Source: CAYFHQ01 sp964342805
GTDB taxonomy: Bacteria > Bacillota > Clostridia > Peptostreptococcales > Acidaminobacteraceae
Reading direction: 5' to 3'
DNA: 8,391 nt
Assembly: GCA_964342805.1 (NCBI GenBank)
Contig: CAYFHQ010000133.1
Coordinates: 1-8,391, forward strand
The translations under genes were made by a program, and so were the position numbers. Shown piece after piece: positions 1-5,184 of the stretch. The stretch's first letter is position 1. Each line of letters starts with the position of its first letter. The notes beneath the pieces are model-generated. The model made no database searches. It saw nothing but the letters and a program-made list of their open reading frames with translations, and was not told the origin of the DNA.

Positions 1-726
1 AGTTTGCTGAAATAAAAATGCAATTACTGATGCAAATATGGCCATATAAATGACTGCCCCCCATCCTTTCATAGTTACATTATGTAGATAAGTTAGAGGG
101 TTATCCATTATAACGAAAGGAGTCAAAGCTATTAACCCCACTAAAAAACTATAAGCTGTTATAATCAATGGTGAATAGCGATCCATTACTTTCTTACTAA
201 GAACACTATAAATTGCTTGACAGAAGACTGCCCCGAACATAATAATGTGACCGATATTGAAAGACATATTTTTTATTACTTCAAATTGACCATCTGTTAC
301 AGCGAGCATTACCCCAAACAAAGCCAGACCAATGGATACTAATTTCCTAACACTAAACTTTTCGCCTACAATCATAGTTGCCAAAAGAGAAGTTATAAGT
401 GGACTTGTTGCGACTATCATCGATGAATCACTTGCTAATGTAAACTTTAATGCTGTAAAAAACAAAACGTAATATCCTAAAATTCCAACTAGTCCCAAAA
501 CAATTATAACAAGCCAATCGCTTTTGTTAAGTCTCCACTCCTTCTTTTCAAACTTTATCATGACGGGAAAGACAACCACTGTAGCTAATAAAAATCTAAA
601 GAACGTTAGTGATAAAGGGGGAAATTCCCTCACACCAACCTTCCCTGCAATAAAAGCACCTGCCCAAAATAAAGCTGTCATTGTCATCATTAAGACTGAT
701 TTTCTTTCTCTACTAGCACGTTTCAT
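1..726 (-). CDS. EamA/DMT-family membrane transporter (C-terminus outside the window)
   Basis: Reading from the ATG at 726 to the window edge gives 242 codons without a stop; the gene continues past position 1, so roughly the last 50-65 residues of a family usually near 300 are missing. The protein is almost entirely hydrophobic, with about seven to eight membrane segments visible. The first EamA repeat (about residues 12-144) has the typical opening ALFWAGAFIAGKVG, a positively charged FFRF patch, and the FFTALKFTLASDSSMI...SPL...GEKFS pattern (about 89-125). The second repeat starts near residue 157. Members of this drug/metabolite transporter superfamily usually export amino acids, metabolites or drugs across the cytoplasmic membrane; the substrate here cannot be predicted. 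The start is supported by AGAGGAG about 7 bases upstream. It sits downstream of the sigma-54 activator gene, on the same strand, behind a sigma-54-type promoter. Hand counts of two 60-base lines give about 35-38% GC, against about half in a line of the activator gene. Confidence 0.93.
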   Translation of the reverse strand, partial: MKRASRERKSVLMMTMTALFWAGAFIAGKVGVREFPPLSLTFFRFLLATVVVFPVMIKFEKKEWRLNKSDWLVIIVLGLVGILGYYVLFFTALKFTLASDSSMIVATSPLITSLLATMIVGEKFSVRKLVSIGLALFGVMLAVTDGQFEVIKNMSFNIGHIIMFGAVFCQAIYSVLSKKVMDRYSPLIITAYSFLVGLIALTPFVIMDNPLTYLHNVTMKGWGAVIYMAIFASVIAFLFQQT

Positions 727-776
727 ATATAAGCTCCTCTTTATACATTCGTTTCATTCAATAACTTTGCATATAA

Positions 777-794
777 GAGCAAAATCTGTGCCAA
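777..794 (-). promoter_or_regulatory. Sigma-54 (-24/-12) promoter of the EamA transporter
   Basis: On the minus strand the sequence reads TTGGCACAGATTTTGCTC. Against the established sigma-54 consensus YTGGCACG-N4-TTGCW this matches every fixed base except the last G of the -24 block (A here), with the invariant GG and GC exactly 10 bases apart. The GC lies at about 779-780, so transcription would start near 768, leaving a leader of about 40 nt before the transporter ATG at 726. A sigma-54 activator gene lies just upstream on the same strand. No comparably good sigma-54 site was seen in the other intergenic regions. Confidence 0.82.
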
Positions 795-868
795 ATTTTA
801 TACGTATATCCCCTTCACAATATTCTCATTTTGATACTCACGAGTGCCATGAAATGAACTACACGTGT

Positions 869-925
869 TTGAGAGAGAGCAAAATCGAAAATTCTCAACT
901 CGATACAAGATCTCAAGTTGAGAAT
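869..925 (-). promoter_or_regulatory. Putative enhancer (upstream activating sequence) for the sigma-54 activator
   Basis: This stretch holds four copies of one hexamer in either orientation: TTGAGA at 869-874, TCTCAA at 893-898, and TCTCAA/TTGAGA at 911-916 and 918-923. The last two form a perfect 13-base palindrome, TCTCAAGTTGAGA (911-923). In addition ATTCTCAACT (891-900) and AGTTGAGAAT (916-925) are a perfect 10-bp inverted repeat around 15 bases. The centre of the repeat is about 140 bp upstream of the predicted sigma-54 start near 768, a usual distance for enhancer-binding proteins. Binding by the neighbouring regulator is inferred. The inverted repeat could instead act as a weak terminator for the regulator gene, because on the minus strand it is followed by TTTCGATTTT. 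Confidence 0.6.
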
Positions 926-986
926 GTGTGTTCTTTGTTTAAATCTAACCAATAGCGGAAACAACTGGTCAAAAATTTAGGACGCA

Positions 987-2744
987 TTATAGTTTATACT
1001 GCTTCATTTTACGATATAATGTGGCACGACTAATCCCAAGATCATCGCAAGCCTTTTGAATACTCCCTACTGATCTCCCATGGATATTTAAAGCTTTTTC
1101 AATAGCCTTTTTTTCCAATTGCTTGAGATTCAAGTGCTCAGTTACGACTGTTCGGACTGGTTTTTTGAAGGTTTTGGGAAGATCAGTGTAACCAATGATC
1201 CCGTCCACATTCATTACTACCGCATACTCAATGATGTTTTGTAGTTCCCGTACATTGCCCGGCCACATGTATGTCTTAAAAACACTAAGGACGTCTTCAT
1301 GAACCCGAACAATGGTTTTTTCCAGTTGGTCTGCCACTTGTCTCATAAAAAGATCCACCAGAAGTGGAATGTCTTCCATGCGTTCCCGCAGGGGTGGTAC
1401 CTGGATTGGTAAGACGGACAAACGATAGTAGAGGTCCTCCCTGAAGGTTTTGTCCTGGACCATTTGCTGAATATTTTGATGGGTGGCTGCAATGACACGG
1501 ACATTCACTGGAATACCACCATAGCCGCCCACACGCTCAACAACACCGTCTTGAAGGACCCGGAGAATCTTTGCCTGTAGGTGGAGGGGCATGTCCCCTA
1601 TTTCGTCTAAAAAGATCGTCCCATTGTTGGCCAACTCAAACTTACCGATTTTCCCACCGGTTTTGGCACCGGTAAAGGCTCCATCCTCGTAGCCGAAGAG
1701 TTCGCTTTCCAATAGTCCTTCTGGAATGGCCGCACAATTGATGGGGACAAAGGCTGCGTCCTTCCTACTTGACTGGCCATGGATGGCCCGGGCAAAAAGT
1801 TCTTTACCCGTTCCGCTTTCGCCTAAGATCAAAACATTGGAACTGGACTTCGCCACCTTGTCAGCAAAGTGCTTGACTTCTTTAAAGGCTGGGTCTTCAC
1901 CCACAATATCATCAAAGGACAAGGGTTTCACCGCTGTCACCATGCTACTAACGGTTTGCATGAGCTGCTGAACTGGTGTAAAGGAAAAGACAAACTCATG
2001 GATCTCCCCTTGGAGATAGATCCGCTGAACCGTGAAAATCAACCGTTCCCCACTGAGGAGTTTGGCCTCTCCCCGGCTTTGCTTGGACTGGAGAAACTGC
2101 TGGAGGGAAAAATCCGACAAGGCATGGTCAAACCGATCTACTTTTTTGAGTCCAAACAAGTTTTCTGCAAAGGCATTCCTGTTCAAGACCTGGCCCGCAG
2201 TATCAACGGCAATAACTGCCCGGTCAATGGCGTCCAACAAAACTTGCAGCTCAGCAGACCGCAGTTCCAATTTAGCTGCATGTTTGGCTTCATTGATCTT
2301 TGAAGCAATCAGGTCTGCCATCCGCATTAGAAAGTTCAACAGGTTGTCCTTGTTCTTGAGTATTTCATTTTTCTGGTCCACGTTCATTGCCACCAGGCCG
2401 ATGACGCCAATGGTTTGGCCGTCCATGGTGATGGGACAACATACCTGGGCTTCCTCCTGGCATTGGTCCTTTTCAGCACACTGCTGGCAGGCAAAATGCT
2501 CTCGTGGATTTTCAATGATAAATGCGCGACCAAAATCCAGGGCGTAGGAAGCCACAGAGTTTTTATCGACCAGGCAGTCCTCTTCTTGGACATAGTCGCA
2601 AGTGGCAACCACCCGATTCAAGGACCGATCAATAATGGTAACGTCAACATTAATGACACTTTTTATAGCTTTTACAATATCCCGTAGGTTTTCTCTTATA
2701 TCAATCAGTTCAATGTGTTGGGCATAACAACTTGACTCTCCCAT
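987..2744 (-). CDS. Sigma-54-dependent transcriptional activator (Cys-rich sensor, PAS-like, AAA+, Fis-type HTH)
   Basis: A 585-residue bacterial enhancer-binding protein. Residues about 10-150 form a GAF-like sensor domain with a cysteine cluster (C86, C89, C95, C102, C103; also C49 and C57). Residues about 160-260 look like a PAS domain. The AAA+ domain runs from about 278 to 510: Walker A GESGTGKE (308-315), the sigma-54-contacting GAFTGA loop (355-360, fully intact), Walker B GTIFLDE (375-381), an arginine-finger segment FREDLYYRL (434-442) and WPGNVREL (494-501). A Fis-type helix-turn-helix ends the protein (about 555-585, with GISRATLYRKMK). Such proteins bind enhancers and use ATP hydrolysis to open sigma-54 promoters. 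The start follows AGAGGG, which lies inside the last codons of the rubredoxin gene; that stop is one base upstream of this ATG, so translation is probably coupled. The likely target is the EamA transporter just downstream. The cysteines suggest metal, Fe-S or redox sensing, but the ligand is unknown. Confidence 0.95.
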   Translation of the reverse strand: MGESSCYAQHIELIDIRENLRDIVKAIKSVINVDVTIIDRSLNRVVATCDYVQEEDCLVDKNSVASYALDFGRAFIIENPREHFACQQCAEKDQCQEEAQVCCPITMDGQTIGVIGLVAMNVDQKNEILKNKDNLLNFLMRMADLIASKINEAKHAAKLELRSAELQVLLDAIDRAVIAVDTAGQVLNRNAFAENLFGLKKVDRFDHALSDFSLQQFLQSKQSRGEAKLLSGERLIFTVQRIYLQGEIHEFVFSFTPVQQLMQTVSSMVTAVKPLSFDDIVGEDPAFKEVKHFADKVAKSSSNVLILGESGTGKELFARAIHGQSSRKDAAFVPINCAAIPEGLLESELFGYEDGAFTGAKTGGKIGKFELANNGTIFLDEIGDMPLHLQAKILRVLQDGVVERVGGYGGIPVNVRVIAATHQNIQQMVQDKTFREDLYYRLSVLPIQVPPLRERMEDIPLLVDLFMRQVADQLEKTIVRVHEDVLSVFKTYMWPGNVRELQNIIEYAVVMNVDGIIGYTDLPKTFKKPVRTVVTEHLNLKQLEKKAIEKALNIHGRSVGSIQKACDDLGISRATLYRKMKQYKL

Positions 2745-2745
2745 C

Positions 2746-2910
2746 TTATCCCTCTAATTTCTCAAATACCATTTTGGGCTGTCGGCATATGGGACACTTC
2801 CAATCCTCTGGCAGGTCGTCAAAGGAGGTTTCCTTTGGAATGTCGTTAAGGCGGTCGCCCCGCTCAGGCTTATACATATATCCACAGATGGTACACTTAT
2901 AGGATTCCAT
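2746..2910 (-). CDS. Rubredoxin (54 residues)
   Basis: A short gene with ATG at 2910 and TAA at 2746-2748. The protein has the two rubredoxin knuckles, CTICGY (C6, C9) and CPIC (C39, C42), separated by the expected span, with the usual SFDDLPEDWKCP stretch before the second knuckle and a Phe near the C-terminus. Rubredoxins are small cytoplasmic proteins in which four cysteines hold one iron that carries single electrons, often to rubrerythrins, superoxide reductases or flavoproteins in anaerobes. Two small oddities are visible: the second knuckle reads CPICR rather than the usual CPxCG, and the loop glycines common before the FxDLP segment are missing. The ribosome binding site AGGAGGGG lies 4 bases upstream. 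It is the first gene of an operon with the sigma-54 activator (1-base gap) and has no obvious electron partner gene in the window. Confidence 0.93.
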   Translation of the reverse strand: MESYKCTICGYMYKPERGDRLNDIPKETSFDDLPEDWKCPICRQPKMVFEKLEG

Positions 2911-2940
2911 ACGTCCCCTCCTTTTCTCATAATCACTCCT

Positions 2941-2969
2941 ATCATATGATATACTTGCTCTGATAACAA
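2941..2969 (-). promoter_or_regulatory. Sigma-70-type promoter of the rubredoxin-activator operon
   Basis: On the minus strand TTGTTA (2964-2969) and TATGAT (2941-2946) are separated by exactly 17 bases, matching the -35/-10 pattern at four and five of six positions. Transcription would begin roughly 20-25 bases before the rubredoxin ATG. The -10 lies in the 10-base palindrome ATCATATGAT (2941-2950), and the plus-strand TauE/SafE gene starts only 69 bases from the rubredoxin start, so this short segment must serve both directions. On the plus strand TATGAT (2945-2950) or TATACT (2950-2955) are possible -10 boxes, but no good -35 is seen. Confidence 0.6.
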
Positions 2970-2979
2970 GGAGGTTCCA

Positions 2980-3720
2980 ATGAACTATATTATTACAATC
3001 CTCGCAGGTGTCGCTGCGGGCTTTATCAATACCATGGCTGGAGGCGGATCGCTCATTACCATTCCTGTTCTGATCTTCATGGGTCTACCCCCTGCTATGG
3101 CCAATGGTACCAACCGAGTAGCCATCATGGCTCAAAATATAACAGCCGTACAAACCTTTAGAAAGAAGGGTTATTTTGAATGGAAGCAAGGGATCACCTA
3201 TGCGGTTCCTGCTGTGGTCGGTTCCTTGATCGGTGCCAACTTAGCCATTAACATGGATCCAGGTGTCTTTAACAAAATGTTGTCCATCATCATGGTTGTT
3301 GTATTGGGCTTTATCCTCTTCCAACCCCACAAACGGCTGGAAAAGTTGGGCAAGACCTTTAGGTCTCCCCTTTTTGGCCTCGTCGCCTTTTTCCTTGTCG
3401 GCCTATATGGAGGCCTCGTTCAAGCGGGCGTAGGCTTTATGATCATTGCTGCCCTTACGCTTTTGACGGACTTCACCCTGGTTAAAATCAACAGCCTCAA
3501 GGTATTGATCGTCCTTATATACATGAGTATTTCCTTGGCTGTATATGTCCTCAGTGCCAATGTGGACTGGCTCATGGGGATTACCCTAGCCATAGGAAAT
3601 GCCACAGGGGCTTGGCTGGGCAGTAACGCTCAAATCAAGGGTGGCGACAAGGTCGTCCGAGTGATCTTGACCGTCGCTATTCTTGCCATGGCAGTAAAAC
3701 TATCCGGTATTGTTGGCTAA
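2980..3720 (+). CDS. TauE/SafE-family membrane exporter
   Basis: A 246-residue polytopic membrane protein, the usual size for the TauE/SafE (formerly DUF81) family, with about eight hydrophobic segments. The internal duplication typical of the family is visible: GFINTMAGGGSLITIPVL followed by GLPPAMANGTNRVA (about 14-48) in the first half, and GLYGGLVQAGVGFMIIAALT followed by VKINSLKVL (about 141-176) in the second. Characterised relatives are linked to export of sulfite, sulfoacetate or other small organic and sulfur anions, but many members have no known substrate, and nothing nearby (no sulfonate-degrading or sulfite-handling enzyme) identifies it here. The start is supported by AAGGAGG about 6 bases upstream. 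It is divergent from the rubredoxin operon and followed 62 bases later by a DUF401 membrane gene on the same strand. Confidence 0.92.
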   Translation: MNYIITILAGVAAGFINTMAGGGSLITIPVLIFMGLPPAMANGTNRVAIMAQNITAVQTFRKKGYFEWKQGITYAVPAVVGSLIGANLAINMDPGVFNKMLSIIMVVVLGFILFQPHKRLEKLGKTFRSPLFGLVAFFLVGLYGGLVQAGVGFMIIAALTLLTDFTLVKINSLKVLIVLIYMSISLAVYVLSANVDWLMGITLAIGNATGAWLGSNAQIKGGDKVVRVILTVAILAMAVKLSGIVG

Positions 3721-3724
3721 TCCA

Positions 3725-3753
3725 TTTACAAACCCATCCGCATTGACTATAAT
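3725..3753 (+). promoter_or_regulatory. Strong sigma-70-type promoter before the DUF401 gene
   Basis: TTTACA (3725-3730) and a perfect TATAAT (3748-3753) are separated by 17 bases, so 11 of 12 consensus positions match at ideal spacing. Transcription would begin near 3760, giving a leader of only about 20 bases that contains the ribosome binding site GGGAGGCG. This allows the DUF401 gene to be expressed separately from the TauE/SafE gene upstream, although read-through is also possible because no terminator is seen between them. Confidence 0.72.
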
Positions 3754-3772
3754 CAGGTTGACTATTATTCGG
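3743..3772 (+). repeat. Two tandem 15-base repeats overlapping the DUF401 promoter
   Basis: TTGACTATAATCAGG (3743-3757) is followed directly by TTGACTATTATTCGG (3758-3772), identical at 12 of 15 positions. The first copy contains the -10 box and the second covers the predicted start and the edge of the ribosome binding site. This is where a repressor operator would be expected, but it may simply be AT-rich promoter sequence; no binding protein is identifiable. Confidence 0.5.
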
Positions 3773-3782
3773 GAGGCGAATT

Positions 3783-5021
3783 ATGTTTATTGTTGGGTTT
3801 CTATTTACCTTACTGGTGGTTCTCTTTATCGTCAGTAAGACGAAAAATATTGGTTTATCCTTATTACTGGGTGGCTTCTTGCTCATGGTCCTCAACCAGT
3901 TCAGCCCCTTAGAAATGGCTGAAACGGTCCGTATGACCCTATTTGAGCAAACGGCTTTAGACTTGGCCTTAACCATCGCAATGATCACCGTTCTGGGCCA
4001 TTTAATGGAGTCCTATGGTCTTATGACCCGGATGATCAATGCCATAGAGCAAATGATGAGGTCTGCCAAGGCGACTATTCTCATTGCACCCGCTATCATT
4101 GGCACACTCCTCGTAACCGGTGGTGCTTTGATGTCTTGCCCAGTGGTGGGTGAGTTGGGCGATCGTTTGTCCCTGCCCCAATCCAAAAAGGCTTCCATTA
4201 ACCTCATATTCCGCCATGCTCTCTACTTTGTATTTCCATTTTCACCGCCAATGATCCTGGCTGCCAAAGTAGGTGGCTTTAGCATCTGGGACTTTATCCT
4301 ACTCCAAATGCCCATTTCCATTGCCATGTACGCCCTAGGATGGTTCTTCTATCTCCGTGATCTGAAGGAACCTGCACCTACGGCGACCACTGGCACATGG
4401 GTACATGCATTCGGACAGTTCATTGTGTTTTCATCCCCCATTTGGATCAGTTTTGCAGGTGCCCTGGCCCTGAACCTTCCTTTTTATGGCTCTTTGGGGG
4501 TCGGAGCTGTGACTAGTTTCCTGATCCACCTTTATGATCGACGACAAAGGATCATCACCACTGACAAAAATGTGTTGACCCTTTGCATAGAAGGCATTCG
4601 GCCAAAAATGATCTTTGCAGTCTTGGGTATTTTCTTCTTTAAAAATGTGGTCAACCAGCTGGACGCTCTTTATACCTTTATAGAGTCCATTTTGTCATAC
4701 GGCATTCCCATTGAAATCTTGATCTTTGTGTCAACCGCTTTGATCTCATTCTCTGTGGCTTCAACACAACCGAGTATTGCCATACTCTTTCCCATTATAT
4801 TGCCCATGGCTCCAGACCCACAAACGCAACTGCTATATGCCATGTTCATTTACACAACTGCCTTCCTCTTCTATTACATTTCTCCACTCCACATGTGTCA
4901 GGTCCTCACCCTTGAGTACTTTGACGTGAAGATTAAGGACCTGTATCGGCAGTATATTCCCCTCTTACCACTGACCTATGTGGTTATGGTTGTGGTCTAT
5001 CTGGCTGCAGGAGTTCTATAG
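3783..5021 (+). CDS. DUF401-family integral membrane protein (putative ion/organic-acid transporter)
   Basis: A 412-residue hydrophobic protein with roughly ten to twelve membrane segments, consistent with the full length of the DUF401 family, which is placed in the ion-transporter (IT) superfamily with citrate, dicarboxylate and gluconate carriers. Recognisable conserved parts are GGALMSCPVVGELGDRL (113-129), the KASINLIFRHALYFVFPFS segment (136-154), and YYISPLHMCQVLTLEYFD near the C-terminus (364-381). These mirror the paired re-entrant loop regions of IT-superfamily carriers. No DUF401 protein has a firmly known substrate that I can name, so transport of an organic anion is inference. The ATG follows GGGAGGCG at about 4 bases. 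The gene lies 62 bases after the TauE/SafE gene, has its own promoter, and ends at the bidirectional terminator shared with the chemoreceptor gene. Confidence 0.88.
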   Translation: MFIVGFLFTLLVVLFIVSKTKNIGLSLLLGGFLLMVLNQFSPLEMAETVRMTLFEQTALDLALTIAMITVLGHLMESYGLMTRMINAIEQMMRSAKATILIAPAIIGTLLVTGGALMSCPVVGELGDRLSLPQSKKASINLIFRHALYFVFPFSPPMILAAKVGGFSIWDFILLQMPISIAMYALGWFFYLRDLKEPAPTATTGTWVHAFGQFIVFSSPIWISFAGALALNLPFYGSLGVGAVTSFLIHLYDRRQRIITTDKNVLTLCIEGIRPKMIFAVLGIFFFKNVVNQLDALYTFIESILSYGIPIEILIFVSTALISFSVASTQPSIAILFPIILPMAPDPQTQLLYAMFIYTTAFLFYYISPLHMCQVLTLEYFDVKIKDLYRQYIPLLPLTYVVMVVVYLAAGVL

Positions 5022-5046
5022 GTAACACTCATAATGTCCAAACAAC

Positions 5047-5084
5047 AAAAGGACGATACCCACTTTCACGGGTATCGTCCTTTT
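5047..5084. terminator. Bidirectional Rho-independent terminator
   Basis: A perfect 15-bp stem (5047-5061 with 5070-5084; core AAAGGACGATACCC / GGGTATCGTCCTTT) closes an 8-base loop. On the plus strand it is followed by TTTCCTTTCTT after the stem's own Ts, and on the minus strand by TTTTGTTGTTT, so it can stop both the DUF401 transcript and the convergent chemoreceptor transcript. It lies 25 bases after the DUF401 stop and about 100 bases after the chemoreceptor stop. Confidence 0.93.
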
Positions 5085-5184
5085 TCCTTTCTTATACAAG
5101 TAGCATTTCAATGTTTCTTGAATTCAGATTCTTTCCTTCAATCAGTTCGGCGATATTTGAGCACCTTTCTCATGGAGTGCTACT

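Noticed and set aside
799..808. TATACGTATA palindrome just upstream of the -24 element
   Set aside because: Striking position, but an AT-rich 10-mer of alternating bases occurs easily by chance and has no second copy in the window.
845..850. Second TGGCAC on the minus strand upstream of the transporter
   Set aside because: No TTGC-like -12 element at the required spacing; only the 777-794 site is complete.
524..955. Plus-strand open frame of 143 codons opposite the transporter start
   Set aside because: It is antisense to the clear EamA gene and then crosses the sigma-54 promoter and palindrome; its translation resembles no family and it has no convincing ribosome binding site.
1022..1029. 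TGGCACGA, resembling a sigma-54 -24 box
   Set aside because: It lies inside the activator's HTH-coding sequence and has no TTGC at the -12 position.
2754..2969. Minus-strand 71-codon open frame
   Set aside because: It overlaps the rubredoxin gene in another frame; the rubredoxin frame has both Cys knuckles and a good ribosome binding site, this one has neither.
5160..5181. AGCAC/GTGCT hairpin directly after the chemoreceptor stop
   Set aside because: Only five pairs with a 12-base loop and no following T-run; the 15-bp stem at 5047-5084 is the real terminator.
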